This document shows positions 25,701-34,068 of a stretch of 64,000 bases of DNA, in pieces. Position 1 is the stretch's first letter; every line of letters starts with the position of its first letter. A program made the position numbers and the translations under genes. The DNA is from CAZJYI01 sp964550025 (GTDB lineage: Bacteria > Verrucomicrobiota > Kiritimatiellia > UBA8416 > CAYOBW01): the NCBI GenBank assembly GCA_964550025.1, contig CAZJYI010000036.1, positions 1-64,000 of the forward strand, written 5' to 3'. Under the pieces are notes generated by a model. That model was not told the origin of the DNA. It worked only from the letters and a program-made list of their open reading frames with translations, and did no database searches.

Positions 25701-25877
25701 GTAGCGATCGCTGGACCTCAACCCCGCCGTGATTCGCCCGTCGCCGCAGCCGACGTGAACCACCAATCCCCCGGTCACCCCCGACGCGCTGACGGGGTCC
25801 TGAGTCACCCCCCACCCCGCCCCAACCATCGCGATAGCGATCAGGGCCGCAAGAACTACTGGACTCTTGACGGACAC
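22719..25877 (-). CDS. Secreted methyltransferase-like/PQQ-type beta-propeller fusion, copy 1
   Basis: Protein of 1052 residues with a signal peptide (1-24). It starts with a Rossmann-type domain with SAM-binding motif I VVHVGCGDGRITAGL, followed by ILRVLCPRGVAIV (about 35-150). PQQ-binding-like propeller blades fill most of the rest (GGRIFYFIDEG, VCRDAFNGIELWRRP, VVDIESGKTLWKKG, LDATDGKPLWRF). No PQQ is necessarily bound. Several segments are encoded by 7-bp word repeats: about residues 110-122 (GATGCGG words), 144-153 (their inverted arm), about 587-597 (CTGCTCC words) and 610-620 (GATTGCC words). All keep the frame open. A paralogue lies at 30748-34062. Enzymatic activity outside the cytoplasm is doubtful because SAM is absent there. 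Confidence 0.82.
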   Translation of the reverse strand: MSVKSPVVLAALIAIAMVGAGWGVTQDPVSASGVTGGLVVHVGCGDGRITAGLRSSDRYIVHGLDRDAGKVAAARVHIRKKGLYGKITIDMFDGETLPYVDNLVSLVVVDAGCEMRDAGSEILRVLCPRGVAIVREQGNKEWLSRIPHPVSRIEGGFVTFTKPVPPGIDEWPLFFYGADNNAVSTDTVVGPPRELRWQCGPLWSRSHEADMSMTGAVSAGGRIFYFIDEGPIGVHETPRESKRFPDRASLVCRDAFNGIELWRRPVKGWGARAWSNNRLGPWAAPRERLFSSPLTLPRRLAAVGDRLFVTLGYRACVSELDANSGEVVRDFRQLGDVDEILAVDGKLILRARDIPKNGDEAKPDRIAVVDIESGKTLWKKGVGYLGDLTLAVDDGRVCFCNRAGVTALNLDTGAQLWQTPVKQPRLTLPTLVMHGDVVILANSGAVCGFSASSGKQLWRKPIKNSFRGPPDVFVVNGQLWLGTVAATAFDPRTGEPVKQVDTKNLFTPGHHVRCYRGRGTPNYMMWSKRGIELVDLNGDAHSRNDWVRSTCRYGFMPANGMIYVTPTPCFCFPGVKLNGFNALAPAGQGAGSRVQGAERLERGPAFAASNRQSAIGSRQSEDWPTYRHDSARSGTTATPVPAKGLKQSWQTPVGRELTPPVLANGRLYVSDKESHSVHCLDATDGKPLWRFTAGGPVDSPPTVDAGRVLFGCTDGWVYCLRAKDGALVWRFRAAPRDRRIVSYGQLESAWPVHGSVLVKGGVAYVAAGRSSFLDGGVFLYGLDVATGAVRHRRRLDGPWEDPSLASPHGAHWMDGGRTDILVCENDKLYMLQNVFDLDLNPLEAPVTAKHGARKMERHLIASGGFLDTTGFDRVYWMYAALWPGLYYGYRAPKTGQILVFDSDTTYALHTFSTSFSRSPYFDPGTGGHDLVADDNDNEPILTPKAAARERGPGHSRENPPKWQVKVPVRARAMVLADKTLFLAGPPDVVKEDDPLAAYEGRAGGMLQVVTASDGSGVAEYALESPPVFDGMIAVDGRLYLCMKDGSVRCWGK
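24018..24052. repeat. GATTGCC heptad-word repeat inside a coding sequence
   Basis: GATTGCC, GACTGCC, GATTGCC, GATTGCC and a partial GATTGG in tandem. Read on the minus strand it encodes SNRQSAIGSRQSE directly before DWPTYRHD of the propeller. It is in frame and has no stop. Confidence 0.85.
24087..24121. repeat. CTGCTCC heptad-word repeat inside a coding sequence
   Basis: CTGCTCC, CTGCACC, CTGCTCC, CTGCCCC, CTGTCCT in tandem, about 35 bp from the GATTGCC array. On the minus strand it encodes GQGAGSRVQGAE in a linker of the propeller protein. Confidence 0.85.
25419..25550. repeat. GATGCGG heptad arms, inverted pair inside a coding sequence
   Basis: The arm at 25419-25448 (GATGCGC, GATACGG, GGTGCGG, GATCCGG) and the arm at 25512-25550 (inverse of GATGCGG, GATGCGA, GATGCGG, GATGCGG) are inverted relative to each other. 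They flank about 63 bp that encode the conserved methyltransferase segment RVLCPRGVAIV. Both arms are in frame and encode RIPHPVSRIE and AGCEMRDAGSE. Confidence 0.85.
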
Positions 25878-25913
25878 AGGCTGTCTCCTTTACTCATTGC
25901 GTCTTTCGCCCCC

Positions 25914-26378
25914 TCAGTCCTGCGCCGCCGTCTCTTTCGACTTGGGAGGCTCTGAGATCTCAGTGGCAGCGGCGAGCTTCATCTGCAGAACGGTCGGCAC
26001 CTCGACATCATCTCCAAGCCGCTCACCGATGAGCTGGCCGCCCTTGATCGTTGCCTTGTATCGCTTGTTCTCGAAAACAAGACCGCTCTCGCCCTGTGTG
26101 CCCTTCATAACGAACACACGGCTGTCCGGCCCCTTCTTGTTCTTCTTGCGCCCCGAGTAGTCGACTTCCACCTTGAGTGTGTACTTGGAACCCTCCTGAG
26201 AAACCGTGGCCTTCGCGTGACAGGCGGCGCAACTGGACTTCTTTGGATGGAACGTCCCAACGTATTCGCCCGGCAAGGTCTCTGCGGCACTATCACCCGC
26301 GGCTTCCGCACCCATTGCCCCTACTGCCGCCATCGTCACAATCGCACCCGTGAGGCACCAAACCAATCTCTGCTTCAT
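25914..26378 (-). CDS. Secreted small protein with one c-type haem motif
   Basis: Protein of 154 residues with a signal peptide (MKQRLVWCLTGAIVTMAAVGAMGAEA, in two stretches) and one CAACH motif near residue 50, followed by a beta-rich segment (KYTLKVEVDYSGRKKNKKGPD, VFVMKGTQGESGLVFENKRYKATIKGG). The single motif suggests a mono-haem cytochrome, although haem attachment is unproved. AGGAGG upstream fixes the ATG at 26378. Lies between a sulfatase and the PQQ fusion gene in the operon; an electron-transfer partner of the HzsA-like or PQQ proteins is plausible. Confidence 0.7.
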   Translation of the reverse strand: MKQRLVWCLTGAIVTMAAVGAMGAEAAGDSAAETLPGEYVGTFHPKKSSCAACHAKATVSQEGSKYTLKVEVDYSGRKKNKKGPDSRVFVMKGTQGESGLVFENKRYKATIKGGQLIGERLGDDVEVPTVLQMKLAAATEISEPPKSKETAAQD

Positions 26379-26657
26379 GAGTCGCTCCTCCTTCTGTTCC
26401 CAGCCAGCCTCGTGGCTGACCATAACTCCCGTCCGGCTCGTACCGGTCTCAATAGTGATCAACAGCTGCACAAGGGTCGCAGCGGTGCTCGCCCCCGGTA
26501 TGGCCCACGCGGGACACTATACGGCACGGCCCTGTCAGCATGTCAAGCAGCCGCCCCGCGCACGGCGACACCGGCTTGCCGCCACGACCCCGTCATGACA
26601 AGTACGAGCGGCCTTTTTTGCAGGGTACTTGCATTGCCATGACACTGGATTTCCTTG

Positions 26658-28241
26658 TCACATCCAATCCGTCCGCTTCGTGTTCCGCCGAGTCTCTTCG
26701 ACCTGCCTGTTCAAGCGAGGGATCTCCTTTTCGAGCAGAAACCCGACGCGCTCCGCGTTCTTCGCCCTGTCCTTGCCGGCGGCAAGCTCGGCGCGGCGCC
26801 TGGCGATTTCTTCGCGCACCCGCTTCTTGTAGCCTTCCAGCTCCTCGAATCGGGCGGCGTACATGTCCTCGATCTTCTCGGCGTCGACGTCTTTCAGGTA
26901 CTGCTGCAGGACTGCGTCCATGGCAGCGGCCCGTTCCGGCATGTCTTTGACCAGGTTCCTCTTCTCGCCGATATCGGTCACAACGTTATGGAGCCGTGTC
27001 TCGTTGGTGTTGAGCTGGCGCATGAACTTGTAATCGCCCATTCGGATGGCCTGGATCGGAACACCGGCGTAGTAGGGGTAGTGGAAGACAAGACCGGGGA
27101 TCGGACGCTGCACCTGTCCCTTGTTTCCGCCCCGCAGCAGGTCGCGCCAGCTCCCGCCATCCACGCCTTCGGGGAGTGGTTTCGCGCTTCTTCCCAGATC
27201 GTGGAGAGTCGGAAGCAGGTCCCACTGGACCACCGGCACATCGCACTGCGTGTTCTTCAGTACACCCGGTCCGCGCACAACCGTCGGCACGCGCAGGCCG
27301 CCTTCGAACATCCTCGCCTTGCCGCCGGAAAGCGGCCCGTTGTCGCGGAACCCGCCACCGTTGTCCGAGCTGAAGATGATGTAGGTGTTGTCCCCAATTC
27401 CGGCCTTGTCGACGGCGTCCATGATGCTCCCCAGGCTGGAATCGAGGTTCTCGATCATGGCGGCATACTGGAGGATCCAGTTGCAGTTTCGGAACCCCTC
27501 CGTCATGGAGGCCGGGTCTTCGTAGTCCGCGTCCTTACACAGCCTTCCGCGCGGCAGCGTCCGATACTTCTCGATGGTCTCGGCCAACGCGTTGTGATGC
27601 ACGTGCACAGCGTAGTGCGACACCATGAGGAAGAACGGCCGCTTCCCGGCGTGTTCCTCGATGAACTCCACCGAGCGCTTCGTGAGGCTGGAGATCCGCT
27701 TCGGGTCGTCCTCGGGGAGCTGACGGCGGTCTTTGATGCTCACGTAGTCGCCGTGGTAGTTCCCGTTGTCGCCGGTATCGAACTCGTCATGCACATCGTA
27801 GCCCACCGTCTCCATACGCTTGATGGCCATACCTTTGCCGAAGTGCGCCGTGATGTACCTGGGATCCGCGGCCTTTAACACCTGCGCCATGGAGACCTCG
27901 TTGCGGCAGTCCACCTTGTTCTTCTTGGCCAGCACATCGTGGACCACGGTCTGCTTCAGCCGCGCCGTGGTCTTCCCGAACTGAATGCTGATGCGCGAGG
28001 GGGTGCAGGTCGGACCCGGGGAGTACGCACTCGAGAACTTCATCCCCTCTTTTGCCAACCGTTCAAGGTGTGGTGTCTGGTAGAAGTCACTGCGCGAGTC
28101 CTTGCGCTCATTCATCATCCGCACGGACGTATCGCACCATCCCTGGTCATCCGTGTAGAAGATGATGAAATTGGGCCGGTCCGCCGCAATGACCGTGCAT
28201 GCCAGGCTAACGAACGCCACAAGATGCCGAAGATGGTTCAT
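26658..28241 (-). CDS. Secreted type I sulfatase
   Basis: Formylglycine-dependent sulfatase of 527 residues. Signal peptide 1-20; metal-binding YTDDQGW (Asp31/32); signature CTPSR at Cys79; HFGKGMAIK supplies the Lys/His pair; FSSDNGGGFRDNGPLSGGKA is the conserved DNG-to-GGK region. C-terminal helix is Lys/Glu/Arg-rich. GAGGAG upstream. It lies directly after the GH127 gene, so the target is probably a sulfated polysaccharide carrying arabinofuranose-like branches. Different subfamily from the sulfatase at 805-2196, which has SEQG in place of SDNG. Confidence 0.93.
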   Translation of the reverse strand: MNHLRHLVAFVSLACTVIAADRPNFIIFYTDDQGWCDTSVRMMNERKDSRSDFYQTPHLERLAKEGMKFSSAYSPGPTCTPSRISIQFGKTTARLKQTVVHDVLAKKNKVDCRNEVSMAQVLKAADPRYITAHFGKGMAIKRMETVGYDVHDEFDTGDNGNYHGDYVSIKDRRQLPEDDPKRISSLTKRSVEFIEEHAGKRPFFLMVSHYAVHVHHNALAETIEKYRTLPRGRLCKDADYEDPASMTEGFRNCNWILQYAAMIENLDSSLGSIMDAVDKAGIGDNTYIIFSSDNGGGFRDNGPLSGGKARMFEGGLRVPTVVRGPGVLKNTQCDVPVVQWDLLPTLHDLGRSAKPLPEGVDGGSWRDLLRGGNKGQVQRPIPGLVFHYPYYAGVPIQAIRMGDYKFMRQLNTNETRLHNVVTDIGEKRNLVKDMPERAAAMDAVLQQYLKDVDAEKIEDMYAARFEELEGYKKRVREEIARRRAELAAGKDRAKNAERVGFLLEKEIPRLNRQVEETRRNTKRTDWM

Positions 28242-28253
28242 CGTACTCGCTCC

Positions 28254-30671
28254 TCACACTTCAATCTCGGTCACATCCAGGTCAACATCCAGAATCCCTA
28301 TGCATAGATCGCGCTGTGGCACAATCCTCAACTCAAGTCCGTCGCAGACCAACGGGGCCGCGGGGTGGATGACGTTGTAGGTGTCGGCCTCCACCCGATA
28401 CGAGTCGGTGATGTATTTCTCGAACGCCGTCCACTCGCCATCTTTGAGGCACATCAGGTTCCAGGACGCGGGAAGAGCGCACCCGTCGCAAGTCGCCCAA
28501 TAGACACCCAGTTTGCCCACGCTTTGCGGGGCATGAAACACCAGCCGAGCAGTCTGTGCTTTGCCGGGTTGCCCGGCGCTCGTCCAGCGTGGAATCGTTG
28601 CGTCGTCTGACGACTGGGGGCGATGCCCGTCGTAAACGGCCGCCACGTCCTCCTGCTTGCACGATGCCGTGACCTTCCCATATTTCGCAGCGTCGAACTG
28701 ACCGGCCTCCAACGCGGCCTCAGCCGCCGCGCTCTCGCGCGGCGTCCACACGATCATCGAGGCGTTGCCGCGGTTGTTCCAGGCGAAATAGGGAACCATC
28801 CTGACGTGGTCCGAACGGCCTGTGACATCTCCAGCCGGTACACATAGCTCGACCATGCCGCTCAACGGCCCGTCATCGATGGTCCTGGTCGTGCAGTCTT
28901 CCTGTCCCGGAAGTCCTGGTATGAAGAACCGCTGGACGCGGCCGCCGTTGTCCGCTTCCTCGGCGCAGTAGACCAGCGGCCCACGGGTCACGGCGATCCG
29001 GTTGCGGTTCGCTTCGACGCGTCCATCGCAGGTGCTGAACTTCACGAGCATCGGCAGTGTGAGCGTCACCTGGTCGCCATCGCTCCATACGCGGAGCACC
29101 TCGGCGAATCCCCTCACCAGCGGCGCATCCACCGGCTCGCCGTTCACCGTGATCTGCCACGGTTCCTCGACCGACGATGTGTAACGATAGAGGCCGCCCG
29201 GGACAAACTGCTCACGCGCCCACGTCGGGATCCGCAGTTTGAGCGTGAACTCCTGAGGCGTGCCTACGCCGACGTCCAACGTGATCTTGCCGTCGAACGG
29301 ATAGTCCGTTCGCTGTTCCAGTTTCACCGTGCCCTGGGCCAGCTCGACCTCGGTCTGCGATCCGCCGTAGAGCAGCAGGTAGATGTCGTCCGCGCCGCGA
29401 GCATACATGTACCCGCCGACTTGGGGCATGATTCGCGCAATGTTCGACGGGCAGCACGCGCAACCAAACCACGGCGCGCGGCCGGCAGCTCCATGGTTGA
29501 ACAGGCTCACCCCATCCGTTTCCAGCGGGTTCACGTAGAAGAACCGGTCGCCGGTCAGCGCCACGCCCGCGAGCGAGTTGTTCAGCAATGCGACCTCGGC
29601 CACATCGAAGTAGGCCGCATCGCGATGCAGCAGGAGCATCCGGTAGTTGAAGAGGACGTTCGCGATCGCCGCACAGGTTTCAAGGTACGCTTCCCCGTTC
29701 GGAAGATCGAATTCCCGGCCGAACCCCTCGATCCCGCGGACCGCTCCGAGCCCTCCCGTGATGTGCATGCGGGTGTCGACCATGTTACGCCAGATCCGGT
29801 CAAGCGCGGCGTCGTAGCAATGGTCGCCCGTCATGGCGCCGACCTCGGCCATGCCCGCGTACATGTAGGCCGCACGGACGGCGTGTCCGACCGCGGATTC
29901 CTGCTCCGCAACGGGGCGATGCTGCTGTGCGTATTCCGGCGCGAGCGTACCTTCGCCTTCAGGGCGATAGGTCACGGCGCGGATGTCGAGAAACCGTTTG
30001 GCCATCTCCAGGTACAGCGGGTTGCCGGTGGCGCGGTGGAGCTTGCACAGCGCCAGCTCCATCTCCTGGTGCCCGGGAGCCTGGTTCACCGGCTTGCCGT
30101 CGTTGTAGTTGGGATCACCTTCAAAGAAGACACGGTTGATGTGCCGCGCGCTCTTCTCGGCCACCTCCAGCCATGCGCGTTTGCCGGTTGCCTGCCAGTA
30201 GGCAACGGCGCCTTCGTACATGTGGCCCATGTTGTAGACTTCATGACTGTGCACGACCCAGGAGTAGGGCGTCTCGCCCATCTCGTTGGGGAACGCGATG
30301 TTGCACTGGTGCGCGACGTAGAGGTAGCCGTCGTCTTCCTGCGCCTTTGCGATGATGTCGATGATCCGGTCGATCTGCTCCTCGAGCGCCGGATCGCGGT
30401 CGAGCATCAACAGATACGCCGCGCCCTCCATGACCTTGTAGAGGTCCGAGGAAACAAAACGATGGGGAAAGGGAAAATCGTCGCGGTTGCCTCGGCGGTA
30501 TTCGCCGCAACGACGAAGGTTCTCGACGGCGTCCTCCGTCTTCTTCAGGGCGAACGGCAGTGTCCGTTCTTTCTGCGTACGCAAGCGTGGCAGCCAGAAA
30601 CAGTCACGCAGCTCGACAGCGCTGAACGGCACCGGAGCAACCGGGAAGTCGTGGTTGTCTATGTGGGGCAT
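28254..30671 (-). CDS. GH127-family glycoside hydrolase (beta-L-arabinofuranosidase type)
   Basis: Protein of about 805 residues, family length plus a C-terminal extension. The (alpha/alpha)6 barrel includes SSDLYKVMEGAAYLL, GHQEMELALCKL, VGHAVRAAYMYAGMAEV and ETCAAIANVLFNYRMLLL. The signature FGCACCPSNIAR (about 404-411) contains the catalytic/zinc-binding Cys known from the GH127 enzyme HypBA1. A beta-sandwich follows, then about 150 residues resembling a discoidin-like carbohydrate-binding domain. The ATG at 30671 is chosen because GAGGAG precedes it and MPHIDNHDFPVAPVPFSAVE is the family start. No signal peptide, so it would act on imported oligosaccharides, consistent with the ABC permeases upstream. 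Confidence 0.9.
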   Translation of the reverse strand: MPHIDNHDFPVAPVPFSAVELRDCFWLPRLRTQKERTLPFALKKTEDAVENLRRCGEYRRGNRDDFPFPHRFVSSDLYKVMEGAAYLLMLDRDPALEEQIDRIIDIIAKAQEDDGYLYVAHQCNIAFPNEMGETPYSWVVHSHEVYNMGHMYEGAVAYWQATGKRAWLEVAEKSARHINRVFFEGDPNYNDGKPVNQAPGHQEMELALCKLHRATGNPLYLEMAKRFLDIRAVTYRPEGEGTLAPEYAQQHRPVAEQESAVGHAVRAAYMYAGMAEVGAMTGDHCYDAALDRIWRNMVDTRMHITGGLGAVRGIEGFGREFDLPNGEAYLETCAAIANVLFNYRMLLLHRDAAYFDVAEVALLNNSLAGVALTGDRFFYVNPLETDGVSLFNHGAAGRAPWFGCACCPSNIARIMPQVGGYMYARGADDIYLLLYGGSQTEVELAQGTVKLEQRTDYPFDGKITLDVGVGTPQEFTLKLRIPTWAREQFVPGGLYRYTSSVEEPWQITVNGEPVDAPLVRGFAEVLRVWSDGDQVTLTLPMLVKFSTCDGRVEANRNRIAVTRGPLVYCAEEADNGGRVQRFFIPGLPGQEDCTTRTIDDGPLSGMVELCVPAGDVTGRSDHVRMVPYFAWNNRGNASMIVWTPRESAAAEAALEAGQFDAAKYGKVTASCKQEDVAAVYDGHRPQSSDDATIPRWTSAGQPGKAQTARLVFHAPQSVGKLGVYWATCDGCALPASWNLMCLKDGEWTAFEKYITDSYRVEADTYNVIHPAAPLVCDGLELRIVPQRDLCIGILDVDLDVTEIEV

Positions 30672-30747
30672 GTTCACTCCTCGGGGACTTGCGGCGACCA
30701 CGGGACTGGTCGTAGCGCTTCTCGGTTCCCCATCCCCTGCTCTTCTC

Positions 30748-33700
30748 CTACTTGAAGCAAATGACTCGTCCATCACTAGTCGACATAAACAGTTTGCCGT
30801 TGGCAGCAATGAGTCCGTCGAAGACGGGCAACGAGGCGAGACGGATCTCTGCGATCGTCTCACCGTCTCCGGCAGACACCGTCCGCATCACTCCCCCCAC
30901 CCTTCCGTCAATGGCCGCTTCCTGTTTCCTGATTTGAGCATCGACCTCGGGCAGACGGAAGCGACCATGGAAACGGGCTTCGTCCAGGATGTCGGGCGGT
31001 CCCGCTATGACGAGCTTGTCGTTGGCGCCGGCCATGGCGCGGGCGATGATCGTTGGGGTGACCTGGCGCCAGTTGTATTGTACGACGCTGTTCTTCTCAA
31101 CCGGCTGCTCGCGATTCTGCTTCCAGTTGGTTATGCTGGTTTCTTTGTTCTTGATGCCCGCAAAAGCCTTCCGCCAGTCATCGCGCTTGTATGCTCCGCC
31201 GCGGGCGCTGAAGAGCTGGTGTTCCATGACATGCGACTGGGCGAAGAAGGCCGGTTCACGCCCGTAACCGAATACGTTCTTGTCCTTGTCGACAACGAGA
31301 ATGCGTCCCGCCGGGACGTACTTGCCCGGTTTCATCCAGCCGCCCCAGCCTGAACCGGCCGCCCTGCCGTAGATCCAGTAGCTGCGATGGTGCCAGACCG
31401 TGTCGAGGAACCCGGGAGGCGAGAACAGGTGGGAGCCCTCGCCTTCCTGGTCGGATTTGCCGAGAGAGTAGATCCTCTGCTTCCCGGAGGCGCCAGGGAA
31501 GATTCGTTTGCCGTCGAGGCCGATCTGCTGAGCTTTCATGTAGATGTGGTTCCCGTCAAACGAGAGGATGTCCGAGTTGGACGGGACCATCTTCAGACCG
31601 ACGTTGGAAAGCTGCATGCTCTTGCCTGTTTCGGGGTCGATATCGCCATGGTGCTCGCAGGCGATGAGCTCACCCGTCTTTGGATTGACGATGCTGAGCC
31701 ACATGCCGCCATCGAGAAAGAGGGAACGCCCCGCAAGCGCATATACCTTGTCCTGAACGATGAGAACACTTCCGTGTACGGGCCATGCGGACTCGACATA
31801 GCCGTCGTTGCATATCATCCTGACCTCGGGTGCGGCCCGGAGTTTCCACGCGAGTTCACCTTCGTCGGCGGTGACGCAGTAGACACTCCCGTCAGCGCAG
31901 CCGAATATGACAGAGCCGTGATGGAGTGAAGGGGGGGAGTCAACTCGGCTGTCAGCGGTGAACACCCATTTCTGTTTGCCGCTGTTCGCGTCGAGGGCGT
32001 GGACCGTATGTCGGTCAACAGCCGCAACGTAGACCGTGCCGCCCGCGGCCACCGGAGGGGTCAGTCGGCCACCTATCTCGGTTCCCCATGCCTTGGCGGG
32101 TCTGGATGAGATGTCGGTCTTCGCATACCCGGAGCGGCCGGCATCACACCTGTACGTGCACCAATCCGATTCTCGCTTCTCAGCTTTCGCATCTCCGTCT
32201 TCCAGATACGCCGGCCCTTTCACAAGCCTGCTACCGGTGTCGGGTGTTGGCCGTCGTTTCCGCGACTTGTCCCCGCGCGGCGGCGCGAGTGCCGAGAAGC
32301 CGCGAACCATCGACTCCATAAAGCACGCGCACGGATGCGGCGTTGCGTAGGTCATGCCGTTGGCGGGAAGCACACCGTAGAGGCATGCGCCGCGAACCCA
32401 GTGATGGGTGGTCCAGCGCCGGTCCTCATTGCCGAGCTCAACATACTCGATGCCCGTCGCAGCCGGTATCAGGTAGTTCGCGGTGGCGCGTGAACGGTAG
32501 CATCTCTGGTGAAACCAGCTGTTGTGTTCAACGTCCAGCGGGAATTCCCTCTTGATTTCGCCTGTTCGGGGATCGAACCCTCTGTAGGTGCCGCCCTGCT
32601 TGCCGATGCGCGCGATACCCGCTTCCCAGACGAGTCCGTCGATGACGTGGATGTCATCCGGCGAGCTGTGGCCGGAGGGCTGGTGCGCCTTTCTCCAGAG
32701 TGTCTTGCCTGTCTTCGCGTCAAGCGAGAGGAGAACGCCCTCTTTGAAATCGAACCCATCGCTGCAGAGCACCGTGTCTCCGTAGACAACGAGTGACGGC
32801 GCCGTCGCGGTACCCAGCTTGTAACGCTTGATCTCGAGGCCCTCCGACTCCCACAGCTTTTCGCCGGTCTTCCTGTCGAGCGCGACGACCCCGATGCCGT
32901 TGTGGAAGTACACGCGTTGACTGTCGATGGCTGTCGTAATGGTCATTACCGGGTGTTCCACCTGCCAGATGGGTCTGCCGGTCTTCAGATCAAAAGCGGT
33001 GAGGGTGCGCTTGCGGTCGTCCCAACGATACTCGCCGGTAGCGTTGCCGGCGGCGTTCCAGACCTCTACGGTCTTCATGTTGTAGTTCTGCTGCTCGAAG
33101 ACGGCATCGCTCGTGAGCACGAACAGCTCGCCTTCGGATATGCGGATCTCCTCTACGGCGTCAGGCGTGTCGAAACTACGGATGGTCTCGCCGGTGTTCG
33201 CATCGAGTTCCGAGACGGGTTCCCCGATGCCGAGCGGCACGTAGAGCCTATCGCCGATGGCGACGAGCCGACGCATGGCCTGGGTCGGGCCTGACTTGAC
33301 AGGCCACCAATGCGTGTGCCACGAAGGGAGATCGCGCTTCCACAGGATCACGCCGTTGAAGGCATCCTGGCAGACGAGCTTCCATTTTGCGGGGAAGACC
33401 GGGCTGAGCCTGGATCCTTCGTCCATCGTGTAGTACAGCCTGCCGTTCATCGAAACCATCGCGTTCAGGCTCGATGCGTATTCGTGCGAACGCGTCCAGT
33501 CCGGTCCGCTGCGCCACTGCAGGTGCTTCGGCGGACCGACGACCCTGTCTTTCGATACGGCGTTGTTGTCGGGGCCGTACATGTGCATGGGCCAGTCATC
33601 AATCTCCGGCGGAACGGCCTTCTTATAGGCATGCAAGCCCTTGGGCGCCGGAGATTGAGTGATCAGTGATCGGTGATCAGTGATCAGTGAGGAGGGGGAA

Positions 33701-34062
33701 AGCAAGACACCGCGCGGCGCCAGTACTCGTTCAATCTTCTCACTGGTCACCGTTGACTGATGACTGACGACCATCAGGTTCACCAGGTTGTCCACGTAAG
33801 GCAACTGCCCTCCGCTGTGCTGGATAACGCTAACCCTTCCATACATCCCCGAGTTCTGCAGGGCCTCGCGCGCGACGGCGACTTTGGCCGCTTCGCGTTC
33901 AAGTGCCTGCACCGTGAAACCCGCTGCGCCGAGCTCCTCCAGCAATGTCACATCCTCGCAGCCAATCACCACCGCCAGACCGCCGCCCACGCCCGAGTCT
34001 TCGACGATGCCGGCACCAGCCATCGTGGCGCAAATAAGCAGAATAGTAACCAGTCGTTTCAT
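30748..34062 (-). CDS. Secreted methyltransferase-like/PQQ-type beta-propeller fusion, copy 2
   Basis: Paralogue of the gene at 22719-25877; 1104 residues, signal peptide 1-17. The SAM motif is degenerate here (VVIGCEDVTLLEEL instead of VGCGDG), so the first domain is probably not catalytic, while IERVLAPRGVLL is kept. The propeller blades follow (VSMNGRLYYTMDEG, VCQDAFNGVILWKRD, LDAKTGKTLWRK, LDANSGKQKWVF). TGATCAG-type word repeats encode SLITDHRSLITQS and its inverted arm encodes VVSHQSTVTSE, at the same places where copy 1 carries GATGCGG words. Lies between the second permease and GH127 genes, with very short spacing, so it belongs to the operon. Confidence 0.82.
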   Translation of the reverse strand: MKRLVTILLICATMAGAGIVEDSGVGGGLAVVIGCEDVTLLEELGAAGFTVQALEREAAKVAVAREALQNSGMYGRVSVIQHSGGQLPYVDNLVNLMVVSHQSTVTSEKIERVLAPRGVLLSPSSLITDHRSLITQSPAPKGLHAYKKAVPPEIDDWPMHMYGPDNNAVSKDRVVGPPKHLQWRSGPDWTRSHEYASSLNAMVSMNGRLYYTMDEGSRLSPVFPAKWKLVCQDAFNGVILWKRDLPSWHTHWWPVKSGPTQAMRRLVAIGDRLYVPLGIGEPVSELDANTGETIRSFDTPDAVEEIRISEGELFVLTSDAVFEQQNYNMKTVEVWNAAGNATGEYRWDDRKRTLTAFDLKTGRPIWQVEHPVMTITTAIDSQRVYFHNGIGVVALDRKTGEKLWESEGLEIKRYKLGTATAPSLVVYGDTVLCSDGFDFKEGVLLSLDAKTGKTLWRKAHQPSGHSSPDDIHVIDGLVWEAGIARIGKQGGTYRGFDPRTGEIKREFPLDVEHNSWFHQRCYRSRATANYLIPAATGIEYVELGNEDRRWTTHHWVRGACLYGVLPANGMTYATPHPCACFMESMVRGFSALAPPRGDKSRKRRPTPDTGSRLVKGPAYLEDGDAKAEKRESDWCTYRCDAGRSGYAKTDISSRPAKAWGTEIGGRLTPPVAAGGTVYVAAVDRHTVHALDANSGKQKWVFTADSRVDSPPSLHHGSVIFGCADGSVYCVTADEGELAWKLRAAPEVRMICNDGYVESAWPVHGSVLIVQDKVYALAGRSLFLDGGMWLSIVNPKTGELIACEHHGDIDPETGKSMQLSNVGLKMVPSNSDILSFDGNHIYMKAQQIGLDGKRIFPGASGKQRIYSLGKSDQEGEGSHLFSPPGFLDTVWHHRSYWIYGRAAGSGWGGWMKPGKYVPAGRILVVDKDKNVFGYGREPAFFAQSHVMEHQLFSARGGAYKRDDWRKAFAGIKNKETSITNWKQNREQPVEKNSVVQYNWRQVTPTIIARAMAGANDKLVIAGPPDILDEARFHGRFRLPEVDAQIRKQEAAIDGRVGGVMRTVSAGDGETIAEIRLASLPVFDGLIAANGKLFMSTSDGRVICFK
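33655..33772. repeat. TGATCAG heptad arms, inverted pair inside a coding sequence
   Basis: 33655-33692 holds TGATCAG, TGATCGG, TGATCAG, TGATCAG in tandem. 33738-33772 holds a degenerate inverted arm (inverse of AGTCATC, AGTCAAC, GGTGACC, AGTGAGA). The 45-bp core encodes the conserved RVLAPRGVLL. Both arms are in frame. Confidence 0.85.
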
Positions 34063-34068
34063 GTGACC

